Shown: positions 43,816 to 51,444 of the stretch, one piece after another
Layout: each line of letters starts with the position of its first letter
Numbering within the stretch: the stretch's first letter is position 1
DNA from: Caulobacteraceae bacterium
GTDB taxonomy: Bacteria > Pseudomonadota > Alphaproteobacteria > Caulobacterales > Aquidulcibacteraceae
Length of the DNA stretch: 64,000 nt
NCBI GenBank assembly: GCA_009773335.1
Contig: WRPF01000017.1
Location: 1 to 64,000, forward strand
Direction: 5' to 3'
The notes under the pieces: model-generated
Seen by the model: only the letters and a program-made list of their open reading frames with translations
The model's database searches: none
Told to the model about the DNA's origin: nothing
Program-made: the position numbers and the translations under genes

Positions 43816-44334
43816 CTAGCCTTCGCCGAAGGCCGATTTCAGCCGCGCCAGCTGCGAGGAAACCTCGTTCGCGGCAGGCGTTTCCGCCTCGTACATGTTC
43901 TCGTCGAGCCGGCGCACGCGGTCGTAGAGCATCTCGCAGCGCGCCATCAGGCCCTTGAGCGAATCCGGCAGGCTCGATGCGCCATGGAAGCCCTGCTGAT
44001 CCAGACGTTCGCGCTGCGCGAAGCGATACTTGTCGCTGCGCGCTTCGTTCATGGCCATCTCGCCTTCGCGCAGCGCGCGCTGGACGAGGAGCCACGAGGC
44101 CACCTGCATCAGACGCGTCGTGAGACGCATGCTTTCCCCGGCATAGGCCAGTGCGCCTATGCGATCGAGCCGCTTGGAGGCGGCGCGGCCGGGGCCGTCG
44201 AGATAGGCGGCCGTCTCCTCGACGAGCACCATGCCCTCCTTGAAGGTGCGTTCGAACACCTCGGAGCGCGCAAAATCGAGAATCCGCCGGTTCGAGGCGT
44301 CCACGGGAAGGGTCTGTGCGGTCATGTCGGTCAT
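43816..44334 (-). CDS. rcdA: RcdA, regulator of CtrA degradation (DUF1465)
   Basis: 172 residues. Core RSEVFERTFKEGMVLVEETAAYLDGPGR and LAYAGESMRLTTRLMQVASWLLVQRA matches the DUF1465/RcdA three-helix bundle. In Caulobacter RcdA is an adaptor that delivers CtrA and other substrates to ClpXP through CpdR and PopA. The C-terminal tail is long and polar, as expected for substrate contact. Sits beside DUF1192 and a quinone oxidoreductase, a pairing I recall in other alphaproteobacteria. Confidence 0.88.
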   Translation of the reverse strand: MTDMTAQTLPVDASNRRILDFARSEVFERTFKEGMVLVEETAAYLDGPGRAASKRLDRIGALAYAGESMRLTTRLMQVASWLLVQRALREGEMAMNEARSDKYRFAQRERLDQQGFHGASSLPDSLKGLMARCEMLYDRVRRLDENMYEAETPAANEVSSQLARLKSAFGEG

Positions 44335-44367
44335 TGTGCGGACGAATGTGCAAGGCGCGGGCCGCGC

Positions 44368-44550
44368 CTACTCGCCCTTCCTCCCGAATATGGCGTCCGC
44401 GGCGGCGCGCTGGTTCTTTTTCGATGCAATCATCGCTTCGCAGGCGGCGATATCGGCCTTCAGGGCCTCGATTCGCTCCTCCAGCTCCTCGATCGACATG
44501 AGGTCGAGCGAGCGGGTTGGGGGTTTCAGGGGGCTGACATCCTCGAACAT
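44368..44550 (-). CDS. DUF1192 family protein
   Basis: 60 residues. N-terminal acidic/Pro segment (MFEDVSPLKPP) then a coiled coil SIEELEERIEALKADIAACEAMI and a Lys-rich end. This is the DUF1192 pattern, conserved next to rcdA. Unknown function. The start is preceded by GGAGGT-like purines. Confidence 0.85.
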   Translation of the reverse strand: MFEDVSPLKPPTRSLDLMSIEELEERIEALKADIAACEAMIASKKNQRAAADAIFGRKGE

Positions 44551-44611
44551 GGCGTGACCTCCTGACCCACTCTAGCCTAAGGGGTGGTGAACGATGAAGC
44601 GGGAGATAGTC

Positions 44612-45592
44612 ATGAATGCGCCAAAAACCATGCGCGCCGTGATCCACGCGCTTGGAGAGCCCCTCCGGGTCGGCGAACTGGCGACCCCTGTCCCCGGCCA
44701 GCACGAAATCCTGATCAAGGTGGCCGCCGCCGGGGTGAACCGTCCCGACCTGATGCAGCGCGCCGGCCTCTACCCGCCCCCGCCCGGTGCGCCAGCGACC
44801 ATGGGCCTCGAAGCAGCGGGAACCGTCGCCGCGGCCGGATCGGCGGTGACCCGCTGGCGCGAGGGCGATGAGGTGACCGCGCTGCTCGGCGGCGGCGGCT
44901 ACGCCGAATATGCGCTGGTCGACGAGGGGTCTGCCCTGCGCATTCCGAAGGGTCTCTCGATGGAGGAGGCCGCAGGCCTTCCCGAGACGGTGTTCACCGT
45001 CTGGGCGAACGTGTTCGAGAGCGGCGCGCTGAAACCGGGCGAAACCTTCCTCGTCCACGGCGGCGCCTCGGGCATCGGCACGACGGCGATCCAGATGGCC
45101 AAGGCCCACGGCGCGCGCGTGTTCGCCACGGCGGGCGATGGCGAGAAGGTCGCGCTCTGCGAACGGCTCGGGGCGGAGCGCGGGATCAACTACAAGACCG
45201 AGGATTTCGAATCCGTGCTGCGCGGCGCGGGCGGCGTGGACGTGATCCTCGATATGGTCGCCGGGCCCTACACGCAGAAGAATCTCGACATCCTCAACGA
45301 CGGCGGGCGCTGCGTGCTGATCGCCTTCCTGCAGGGCCCGACCGTGCCGCAGCTGAACCTCATGCGCATCCTGCTGAAGCGTCTGACGCTCACCGGCTCC
45401 ACGCTGCGCTCGCGGCCGCTCGACGAAAAGGCGCGCCTTGCGGCGGCGGTGGAGAAGACCGTCTGGCCGTGGATCGAGGCGGGCAAGGTGAAGCCGGTGA
45501 TCGACAAGGTGTTCGCGCTCGACGACGCCGAAGCCGCGCACGCACGCATGACGGCGGGCGTGAACGCCGGGAAGATCATTTTGAAGCCTTAG
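44612..45592 (+). CDS. NAD(P)H quinone oxidoreductase, PIG3 family
   Basis: 326 residues from ATG 44612, which follows GGGAGA at a good distance; ATG 44594 would add six residues. Medium-chain reductase: AAGVNRPDLMQRAGLYPPPPGA, GLEAAGTVAAAGSAV, nucleotide motif VHGGASGIGTTAIQMAKAHGA. Zinc ligands of alcohol dehydrogenases are absent. Reduces quinones or enones with NADPH. Divergent from DUF1192/rcdA. Its last bases resemble a segment at 46004-46023. Confidence 0.92.
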   Translation: MNAPKTMRAVIHALGEPLRVGELATPVPGQHEILIKVAAAGVNRPDLMQRAGLYPPPPGAPATMGLEAAGTVAAAGSAVTRWREGDEVTALLGGGGYAEYALVDEGSALRIPKGLSMEEAAGLPETVFTVWANVFESGALKPGETFLVHGGASGIGTTAIQMAKAHGARVFATAGDGEKVALCERLGAERGINYKTEDFESVLRGAGGVDVILDMVAGPYTQKNLDILNDGGRCVLIAFLQGPTVPQLNLMRILLKRLTLTGSTLRSRPLDEKARLAAAVEKTVWPWIEAGKVKPVIDKVFALDDAEAAHARMTAGVNAGKIILKP

Positions 45593-45622
45593 AGGCACTG
45601 AGAAAAAAGCCTGAGAGTGACA

Positions 45623-45997
45623 ATGCCGGCAATCCGCCTCTTCCTCGACCATCCCGGTTTCTTCTTGCACGATCCGGACATCGACCTGTTTCCTGATGAT
45701 ATCCCCATCTTCACCGAACGTGAGTTGCCGCTCGTCGTAAGAACAGACCGCGTCATTTCGGTCGGCACGATTGCTGACGTCGATGGAGATGTGGAGCTCA
45801 TTCTGGACTGCGGGCCAGACCTTCAGGGCGTCTTGGTATTCGGTGGCGGTTTGCCAACTCCCAGTGGCGCTCTCGTGATCACACAAAGCTCCGGGGCTGA
45901 AGTGCTCCGACTTTCGTCGCTTGGGCCCCAAACCGACATTCTGGTTGGCGTAGACGATGTTCGGTTTCCAAGTCGCGTCCACATTTTGGCGCGCTAG
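45623..45997 (+). CDS. Unrecognised acquired-looking ORF
   Basis: 124 residues, ATG at 45623 (GTG at 45617 possible). Mostly beta-strand by eye, acidic (IRLFLDHPGFFLHDPDIDLFPDDIP, VLVFGGGLPTPSGAL). No signal or membrane segment. Codon use is clearly more AT-rich than the flanking oxidoreductase gene, and a stem-tetraloop repeat lies 45 bp past its end. No known family recognised; a domain like a small DUF of inserted cassettes is possible. Confidence 0.6.
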   Translation: MPAIRLFLDHPGFFLHDPDIDLFPDDIPIFTERELPLVVRTDRVISVGTIADVDGDVELILDCGPDLQGVLVFGGGLPTPSGALVITQSSGAEVLRLSSLGPQTDILVGVDDVRFPSRVHILAR

Positions 45998-46041
45998 CAT
46001 GCAGTTCATTTTGAAGCCGGAGACGCCGTCGTTCGCGAGTT

Positions 46042-46141
46042 GGACCGCGCGCCTCCCGGCGCGCATGGGCGGACGACGCCGGACTCCGTGGAATCTTGCG
46101 TTGCTCGAATACTGAAATGCGCGCCGGGAGGCGCGCGGTCC
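46042..46141. repeat. Composite stem-tetraloop palindrome S3
   Basis: GGACC-GCGCGCC-TCCC-GGCGCGC on the left (46042-46064) and GCGCGCC-GGGA-GGCGCGC-GGTCC on the right (46119-46141); 100 bp. Stem and loop bases differ from S1 but both copies of the pair changed together, which is the reason for treating it as one structured element. Confidence 0.85.
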
Positions 46142-46152
46142 TGTTTCGCTGC

Positions 46153-46647
46153 TCATGATGTATCCGCCCCTTCCGTGGCAGGTGCGGGGCTGATGAAACC
46201 GAACACGGGCGTCGGCGCCGCGCAGATCGCGAGCCTTCCAGTCGAGATACTTTTCGGCACGCGGGAGATGGCGCGCGTGACGACCGCATCGAGATCATCC
46301 AGCGCCCTTCGCATCTGGGTGAACGTCTTCAGCGCAATCCCGCGCGTGTAGAGGCGCACCATGTCGAAGCGTCGCTGCACGTAGCGGAACCCGCGCGGCG
46401 TCGACGGCGGACCCAGCCGGCGGCGGCGTCTGTCCGTTCTGCGGAAGCGCATGCGTGCGCACATCATCAGGAAGATGAGTTCCCGCAGCTCCCGACGCGC
46501 TTCGATGCGCATTCCGTTCAGTGCAATGCGCCCTTCCCGGAACCCGATCGCCTCCGCCAGCCACGCAACAACCTCCATGAGCCAGAGCCGGAGGCTCTGG
46601 GCGCATGCGTCGAGATCGGTGCGGGTGACGGGGGTGAATATCTGCAT
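46153..46647 (-). CDS. Unrecognised protein, Arg-rich helical
   Basis: 164 residues from ATG 46647. Helical N-terminal half (DLDACAQSLRLWLMEVVAWLAEAIGF, RELRELIFLMMCARMRF), an Arg cluster DRRRRRLGPPSTPRGFRY, then FDMVRLYTRGIAL. I recall similar small proteins in Caulobacterales but no characterised one. The frame continues upstream through palindromic noncoding DNA, so the shorter start is preferred. Confidence 0.6.
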   Translation of the reverse strand: MQIFTPVTRTDLDACAQSLRLWLMEVVAWLAEAIGFREGRIALNGMRIEARRELRELIFLMMCARMRFRRTDRRRRRLGPPSTPRGFRYVQRRFDMVRLYTRGIALKTFTQMRRALDDLDAVVTRAISRVPKSISTGRLAICAAPTPVFGFISPAPATEGADTS

Positions 46648-46814
46648 GTTTCGTATCGGGACTCCGTTCCTGGCCCCATTGGAATTCCAGGGGCCGGTTG
46701 AAAACGGAGCGATGATCCCACGGGCGGGAATCCGGTCGAATAGATTTTCTTCGTTCCCACACTTCGCGTGCGCGCGGGCCATGGCGGGCAACAAACGGGC
46801 TGGAATCCATCCCC

Positions 46815-46856
46815 GCAATTTCGGGGGAACGGGCGCGCGCGTTCCCCCGAAATTGC
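46815..46856. repeat. Perfect palindrome with 17-bp arms
   Basis: GCAATTTCGGGGGAACG (46815-46831), an 8-base loop, and its exact complement (46840-46856). No T-run follows on either strand, so an intrinsic terminator is unlikely; a structured repeat or protein-binding site fits better. Confidence 0.8.
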
Positions 46857-47094
46857 TGGCTCGATCTCTCTCCCTCCCCTCAAGCAGAACTCGGCGAAAC
46901 CTTGTCGCCAGAGCGCGCGAATGTCTGATCACAGCGCCGCTGCCCGGTCCCGGCGTTCGCCGGGGCCGAGCGACGCCGGCGTTTCGCAGATATTTCCTCG
47001 CGGGAGAGGGAAAAGGCGCCTCGTGCATCATCTTGTGCGTTCGCCGGTCGCAGCAGGCGTGAGTGGCGGATTGCTCTGCGACGAAACCCCGCTT

Positions 47095-47108
47095 TTGATC
47101 TTGATCAA
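47095..47108. promoter_or_regulatory. FNR/FixK-type box
   Basis: TTGAT-CTTG-ATCAA, a perfect match to the FNR/FixK consensus TTGAT-N4-ATCAA, centred about 102 bp upstream of the monooxygenase ATG. Anaerobic or microaerobic control is inferred only. Confidence 0.55.
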
Positions 47109-47203
47109 GGGCGCCCGTTGCGGCGCCCATGTGTATGATGTGAACAACTGAAATTTGGTCGCGCCCTTCCGGAGCGCGAACCGGATCGGGAGGATGACAT
47201 CAC

Positions 47204-48706
47204 ATGACCGAGGTAGCCGTCCGTACCGCACCTGCGAAGTCCGCCAAGACCGAACATTTCGACGTGCTCATCGTCGGCGCCGGCATTTCAGGCGTCGGCG
47301 GCGCGTATCACCTGAAGCAGCAATGCCCCGGCAAGAGCTTCGTGGTGCTGGAGGGTCTTGAGAGCTACGGCGGCACGTGGCTGATGCACAAATATCCCGG
47401 CATCCGCTCGGACAGCGATCTCTACACCTTCGGCTACCGCTTCAAGCCATGGGTCGGCCCGCCGATCGCCACGGCGGAGGAAATCCTCACCTACATGGGC
47501 GAGGTGATCGACGAGAACGATCTCGCGCCGCACATCCGCTACAACCACAAGATCACGACGGCCTCCTGGTCGGGCAAGGACAATCTGTGGACCATCGAGG
47601 CGACGGACGGCGACGGCGTGAAGCGCACGTTCACCGCCAACTTCCTCTGGATGTGCCAGGGCTACTATCGCCACAGCGAGGGCTACACGCCGCAATGGCC
47701 CGGGATGGAAAAGTACAAGGGCAAGCTGATCCACCCGCAGACGTGGCCGGAAGACCTCGACTACAAGAACAAGAACGTCATCGTCATCGGCTCGGGCGCG
47801 ACGGCCGCAACGCTGGTGCCGGCGATCGCCAACGACTGCGCGCACGTCACGCTGGTGCAGCGCTCGCCGACGTATTTCATCCCCGGCCGCAACGAGAACG
47901 AGATCGCCAACATGTTGCGCGAACTTGAGATCGACGAGACGTGGATCCACGAGATCGTGCGCCGCAAGGTGCTGTTCGACCAAGAGGCGTTCACGCACCG
48001 CGCGGTCGCCGAGCCTGAGGTGGTGAAGGAAGAACTGCTCGCCGGCGTGCGCGCCATCGTCGGGCCCGACTACGACATGGCCACGCACCTCACGCCGAAA
48101 TACCGCCCGTGGCGCCAGCGCATCGCGTTCGTGCCGGACGGCGATCTCTTCCAGACCGTGCTCTCCGGCAAGACCTCCATCGAGACCGACGAGATCGAGA
48201 GCTTCACCGAAACGGGCCTGCAGCTGAAGTCCGGCAAGAAGGTCGACGGCGACATCATCATCTCGGCGACGGGCTTCAACCTGAACGTGCTCGGCGACAT
48301 CGCCTTCACCATCGACGGCAAGCCGCTCGATTTCGCCAGCACGGTCACCTATCGCGGCATGATGTTCACCGGCATCCCGAACATGGTGTGGGTGTTCGGC
48401 TATTTCCGCGCGAGCTGGACGCTGCGCGCCGACCTCATCGGCGATTTCGTCTGCCGCCTGCTGAACCAGATGGACAAGAAGGGCGTAAAGAAGGTCGAGG
48501 TCGCGCTGCGGCCGGAAGACAAGAACATGCCGCTTCTCTCGTGGATCGACCCGGAGAACTTCAATCCGGGCTACCTGATGCGCGGGATGCACCTTCTGCC
48601 GAAGCGCGGCGACAAGCCGGAATGGCAGCACACGCAGGACTACTGGGTGGAGAAGGACGCGCTGCCGGCGATCGATCTCGACGACAAGGCGTTCGTCTAC
48701 AAATAG
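47204..48706 (+). CDS. Flavin-containing monooxygenase (Baeyer-Villiger type)
   Basis: 500 residues. FAD motif VLIVGAGISGVGGAYHL near residue 20. The middle KYKGKLIHPQTWPEDLDYKNK matches the Baeyer-Villiger fingerprint region FxGxxxHxxxW only loosely (GKLIHPQTW). NADPH motif VIVIGSGATAATLVPAIA follows, then FSATG-like IISATGFNLN. Oxygenates ketones or soft nucleophiles; natural substrate unknown. GGGAGG precedes the ATG. An FNR-type box lies about 100 bp upstream. Confidence 0.93.
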   Translation: MTEVAVRTAPAKSAKTEHFDVLIVGAGISGVGGAYHLKQQCPGKSFVVLEGLESYGGTWLMHKYPGIRSDSDLYTFGYRFKPWVGPPIATAEEILTYMGEVIDENDLAPHIRYNHKITTASWSGKDNLWTIEATDGDGVKRTFTANFLWMCQGYYRHSEGYTPQWPGMEKYKGKLIHPQTWPEDLDYKNKNVIVIGSGATAATLVPAIANDCAHVTLVQRSPTYFIPGRNENEIANMLRELEIDETWIHEIVRRKVLFDQEAFTHRAVAEPEVVKEELLAGVRAIVGPDYDMATHLTPKYRPWRQRIAFVPDGDLFQTVLSGKTSIETDEIESFTETGLQLKSGKKVDGDIIISATGFNLNVLGDIAFTIDGKPLDFASTVTYRGMMFTGIPNMVWVFGYFRASWTLRADLIGDFVCRLLNQMDKKGVKKVEVALRPEDKNMPLLSWIDPENFNPGYLMRGMHLLPKRGDKPEWQHTQDYWVEKDALPAIDLDDKAFVYK

Positions 48707-48709
48707 GCG

Positions 48710-49210
48710 TCAGCGCAGTTCGGCGCACACCTTCTCCAGCAGCGCGTAGCTGGCCTCCATGCCGTCTGTCATGCCCGTGGCGACGGCCGCGTCGCGGGCG
48801 TCCTTCGTGAAGAAATCCATCAGCGAGACAAGCGTGGTCGCGCCGCCCCGCTCCTGAAACTCCAGCGTCTGAAGCGAACCCTCGCCTTTGTCAGCGCCAT
48901 CACCCGCGTCGAAAAATTCGGTGTGCACCAGCCGAATCGGCGCGGATATTTCCCTGTAGTCGCCGAAGACACCGAACTCTTTGCCGTCTTCGTCGCTGCG
49001 CCAGAGACAGCGGAATGCGCCGCCCACGCGCACATCCATCTCGCACACCGGCATCGTCCAGCCCGGCGGCCCCAGCAGCCAGCGCTGGAACAATTTCGGT
49101 TCGGTATGCGCGCGCCATACGAGGTCGCGCGGCGCCTTGAACGAGCGGCGCACCAGCACGGTGGTCTCGCCCGGCAGGCTGACATCGGCATGTTCAAAAA
49201 ACATCGCCAT
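48710..49210 (-). CDS. SRPBCC/AHSA1 domain protein
   Basis: 166 residues from ATG 49210 (GTG 49213 and ATG 49204 are alternatives). AHSA1/CalC-type helix-grip fold: [43 protein letters not shown] and a C-terminal helix [14 protein letters not shown]. Members bind small hydrophobic ligands. It is third in an ArsR-VOC-SRPBCC operon; the start codon overlaps the VOC stop (TGATG). Confidence 0.9.
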   Translation of the reverse strand: MAMFFEHADVSLPGETTVLVRRSFKAPRDLVWRAHTEPKLFQRWLLGPPGWTMPVCEMDVRVGGAFRCLWRSDEDGKEFGVFGDYREISAPIRLVHTEFFDAGDGADKGEGSLQTLEFQERGGATTLVSLMDFFTKDARDAAVATGMTDGMEASYALLEKVCAELR

Positions 49211-49653
49211 CACGCTGCTCCGTTGAACGCCGCCTCAAGGTCGGCGACGATGATCTTCTTCATTTTCAGCATCGCCTGCACGGCGCGGTCGGCCTTCGTG
49301 CGATCGGGGTCGCCGATGAAGCGCATCAGCGCCTGCGGCACGACCTGCCACGACACGCCGTACTTGTCCTTGCACCACGCGCACATGCTCTCGGCGCCGC
49401 CGTTCGCGGTGAGCTTGTCCCAGTAATGGTCGACCTCCGCCTGATCCTTGCAGTCGATGACGAAAGAAACGGCGTCGTTGAACGCATGACCCGGATTGCC
49501 CGCGAGGATCATGAAGGGCTGGCCCTCGAGGACGAGCTGCGCGGTCATCGGATTCACGTCGGAGACTTCGACGTTCGGGAAGATCGATTTGTAGTAGTCG
49601 GCGACCTCGGCTGGCGTCGTCCTCACCCAGAGGCAGGTCTTGATTCCGGACAT
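49210..49653 (-). CDS. VOC family protein (PhnB/DUF899-like glyoxalase fold)
   Basis: 147 residues from ATG 49653, after GGGAG. Vicinal-oxygen-chelate fold of the PhnB type: [47 protein letters not shown] and [13 protein letters not shown]. Conserved histidines/glutamates of metal-binding glyoxalases are only partly present, so enzyme activity is uncertain. Middle gene of the ArsR-VOC-SRPBCC operon. Confidence 0.92.
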   Translation of the reverse strand: MSGIKTCLWVRTTPAEVADYYKSIFPNVEVSDVNPMTAQLVLEGQPFMILAGNPGHAFNDAVSFVIDCKDQAEVDHYWDKLTANGGAESMCAWCKDKYGVSWQVVPQALMRFIGDPDRTKADRAVQAMLKMKKIIVADLEAAFNGAA

Positions 49654-49666
49654 TGGCTTTCTCCCT

Positions 49667-50014
49667 TCAGTTCTTTGCTTTTGGCGGTTTGCCCTGCAGT
49701 TCGTCGAGCAGCGCATCGAGGCGCGCGAAGTTGGTTTCCCAGAGTGCGCGATAGCGTTCGAGAAAGGCGTTGGCCTCCGCCAGCGGCGCAGCTTCGATGC
49801 GGCGCGGACGCCGCTGCGCATCCTGGCCGATGGTGATGAGCCCAGCGCGCTCAAGCACCTTCAGATGCTTCGACACCGCCGGCTGCGAGATCGAGAACGG
49901 CGCGGCGAGTTCGGCGACCGACGCCTCCCCCTCCGCCAGCCGCGCGAGGATCGCCCGCCGCGTGGGATCGGCGAGGGCGGCGAAGGTGGCGTCGAGGCGG
50001 TCAGCGTCCGTCAT
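49667..50014 (-). CDS. ArsR/SmtB family transcriptional regulator
   Basis: 115 residues. Winged helix: [26 protein letters not shown], recognition helix [19 protein letters not shown]. No Cys clusters for metal sensing, so the effector is probably a small organic ligand or the protein works without a metal. First gene of the operon with VOC and SRPBCC genes, a triad repeatedly seen in proteobacteria. The palindrome ATATCCATATGGTTAT (50015-50030) touches its start codon and may be its operator. Confidence 0.92.
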   Translation of the reverse strand: MTDADRLDATFAALADPTRRAILARLAEGEASVAELAAPFSISQPAVSKHLKVLERAGLITIGQDAQRRPRRIEAAPLAEANAFLERYRALWETNFARLDALLDELQGKPPKAKN

Positions 50015-50030
50015 ATATCCATATGGTTAT
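50015..50030. promoter_or_regulatory. Palindrome at the ArsR-gene start
   Basis: ATA-T-CCATATGG-T-TAT, symmetric around CCATATGG, directly upstream of the ArsR ATG. Position fits autorepression. Function inferred. Confidence 0.45.
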
Positions 50031-50066
50031 ATTCGTGTTTGGTTATAGTCAAGGGTCAAGGTTGAT

Positions 50067-50097
50067 TTCGATATATCGATACAATAGATATATCGAA
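50067..50097. promoter_or_regulatory. Putative PadR operator, perfect 11-bp inverted repeat
   Basis: TTCGATATATC (50067-50077), 9-bp spacer, GATATATCGAA (50087-50097), 41 bp upstream of the PadR gene. The AT-rich symmetric site in a GC-rich genome and its position suit autoregulation. Confidence 0.6.
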
Positions 50098-50137
50098 GTC
50101 GAGGGCCGATTGGCGGACCTCGCACGCAGGAAAACAC

Positions 50138-50722
50138 ATGTACGGTTTTGGACATCATCGCCGCCGCTGGGGCGGCCACTTCTCCGAAGGACACCACGGA
50201 GGCTTCGGCGGCCGCCATGGCGGCGGACGCCATCGTGGCCCTGGAGGCCGCTATTTCGAGCACGGCGCGCTGAAGATCATCGCGCTCGCGCTGATCGCGG
50301 AGAAACCGCGCAACGGCTACGAGATCATCAAGGCGGTCGGCGAGAAGACCAGCGGCGCCTACGAACCAAGCCCCGGCGTCGTCTACCCCACGCTCAATCT
50401 GCTGGAGGAATCCGGCCAGATCCGCGCCACCGAAGTCGATGGCAAGAAGGTCTTCGAGATCACCGACGAAGGCCGCGTAGCGCTCGACGCCAACAGGAAA
50501 ATTCTGGAGACGTTCGAGGAGCGCTTCTCCGGCGAAGGCGCCAGCTGGGGGCCGAAAGGTGGATCGGGCGAAGGCCGCCCGCACCGCAGCGAAGTGCGCC
50601 GCGCCATGGGACGGCTGGTGATGGCGGTGCGCACGAAATTCGCCGAAGGCGTAAGCGAGCAGGACATCCCGACACTCGTGGCCGCCATCGACGCAGCGGC
50701 GGACGCGGTGGAAAAAGCGTGA
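50138..50722 (+). CDS. PadR family transcriptional regulator with Gly/His-rich N-terminus
   Basis: 194 residues. The first 40 residues are Gly/His/Arg-rich (FGHHRRRWGGHFSEGHHGGFGG). A PadR winged helix follows: HGALKIIALALIAEKPRNGYEIIKAV, EPSPGVVYPTLNLLEESGQI, KKVFEITDEGR. The C-terminal helix ETFEERF...MAVRTKFAEG is for dimerisation. The His-rich tail could bind metal; that is a guess. Usually such genes regulate a neighbouring transporter or detox gene, but here the downstream neighbour is a convergent toxin gene. Confidence 0.9.
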   Translation: MYGFGHHRRRWGGHFSEGHHGGFGGRHGGGRHRGPGGRYFEHGALKIIALALIAEKPRNGYEIIKAVGEKTSGAYEPSPGVVYPTLNLLEESGQIRATEVDGKKVFEITDEGRVALDANRKILETFEERFSGEGASWGPKGGSGEGRPHRSEVRRAMGRLVMAVRTKFAEGVSEQDIPTLVAAIDAAADAVEKA

Positions 50723-50725
50723 TTT

Positions 50726-51121
50726 CTAGGGTGAAATCACAAGCGGATGAAATTCGAGCAGCGCATCGCGCGAGACGAGTTTCATCCCTTCCACCTGGGC
50801 CTGCACAAGCAGCAGGTCGTCGAATGGGTCCCGATGACCGAGCGGCGTCTCCAGCGTGGCGGCTGAATGGTCAGGCGTCAGCGGAAGGAAGTCGAGATCG
50901 AGATTGCGCAGGATAGCCAGCGCATCTTCCGGTCGCTGCGGCCCCTTGCGGGCGCCTGACCGGTACTTGACGCCCCACTTGAGGCGCATTTCCCATACGG
51001 CGACTGCGCTCACAACGAAGCGGCCCTTGCTTCGCTCAAAGAACCGCTTCTCGCTCGCGGGCGCGCCCCTGAACGCCGCTGCGAACATGTAGACGTAGTG
51101 CGTGTCCAGAAGCAGCGTCAC
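50726..51121 (-). CDS. PIN-domain toxin, VapC/FitB-like
   Basis: 131 residues, GTG start overlapping the antitoxin stop. PIN residues: Asp6 (LLLDTHYVYMF), Glu in VAVWEMRLKW, Asp in HRDPFDDLLLVQA and Asp in VSRDALL. The PFDDLLLVQA signature is that of the Sll0205-like VapC branch. Likely RNase inhibited by the RHH partner. Distinct branch from the VapC at 33399. Confidence 0.9.
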   Translation of the reverse strand: MTLLLDTHYVYMFAAAFRGAPASEKRFFERSKGRFVVSAVAVWEMRLKWGVKYRSGARKGPQRPEDALAILRNLDLDFLPLTPDHSAATLETPLGHRDPFDDLLLVQAQVEGMKLVSRDALLEFHPLVISP

Positions 51122-51381
51122 TCCTCAAGGCCAAGCAGGCGGCGGCTCAGCGCGGGATCGTCGAGATCATCCGTCCACGGCGGGCCATCCTCGAAGACGC
51201 CGTGCTTCTCGTGGACCCGGCGCACCTCCTCGAAGTCGATGCCGCCGCGCCGCTTGCCGAGCGCGAGTTCGCCGAGCGCCTCACGGACGAGCGACTCCAC
51301 AGACTGATGCTTCTCCTTCGCCAGCTTGCGCAGGGCGTCGTGGACGTCTTCCGGGATGTTGCGGATGGTGATGGCGGACAT
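51118..51381 (-). CDS. FitA-like ribbon-helix-helix antitoxin
   Basis: 87 residues. N-terminal RHH MSAITIRNIPEDVHDALRKLAKEKHQSVESLVREAL, C-terminal toxin-binding tail (WTDDLDDPALSRRLLGLEE). GTGA-coupled with the PIN toxin. A perfect ATGATATC-ACGC-GATATCAT repeat lies just upstream. Confidence 0.9.
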   Translation of the reverse strand: MSAITIRNIPEDVHDALRKLAKEKHQSVESLVREALGELALGKRRGGIDFEEVRRVHEKHGVFEDGPPWTDDLDDPALSRRLLGLEE

Positions 51382-51387
51382 CGGATG

Positions 51388-51407
51388 ATGATATCACGCG
51401 ATATCAT
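51388..51407. promoter_or_regulatory. Inverted repeat upstream of the FitA-like antitoxin
   Basis: ATGATATC (51388-51395), spacer ACGC, GATATCAT (51400-51407), 7 bp before the antitoxin ATG. Two RHH dimers could bind the two half-sites, as known for FitA-type autorepressors. Confidence 0.6.
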
Positions 51408-51444
51408 TTTGGCCAATCGCGGCAGGCCGCTATAGCCTCGCCCC

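Larger units (their letters stand above)
46648..47203. other. Noncoding stretch with palindromes and an FNR-type box
   Basis: 556 bp without a convincing gene; the ORFs across it have no coding signature. It holds a nested palindrome at 46662-46709 (CTCCGTT...AACGGAG outside, GGCCCC...GGGGCC inside), a perfect 17-bp-arm palindrome at 46815-46856 and a hairpin GGTCCCGGC-GTTC-GCCGGGGCC at 46946-46967. TTGATCTTGATCAA lies at 47095-47108. The last 100 bp is probably the promoter of the monooxygenase gene. Confidence 0.6.

Noticed and set aside
45999-46113. 38-codon ORF starting MQFILKPETP
   Set aside because: It runs into the S3 hairpin and has no ribosome site. It may be part of a decayed gene, but the evidence is too thin.
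43307-46156. 949-codon open frame on the minus strand
   Set aside because: It covers rcdA, DUF1192 and the quinone oxidoreductase in other frames. Composition is Arg/His-rich and no domain is visible.
46451-47151. Plus-strand frames of 203 and 127 codons in the palindrome region
   Set aside because: They read through the perfect palindromes, lack ribosome sites and have no coding-like third-position pattern.
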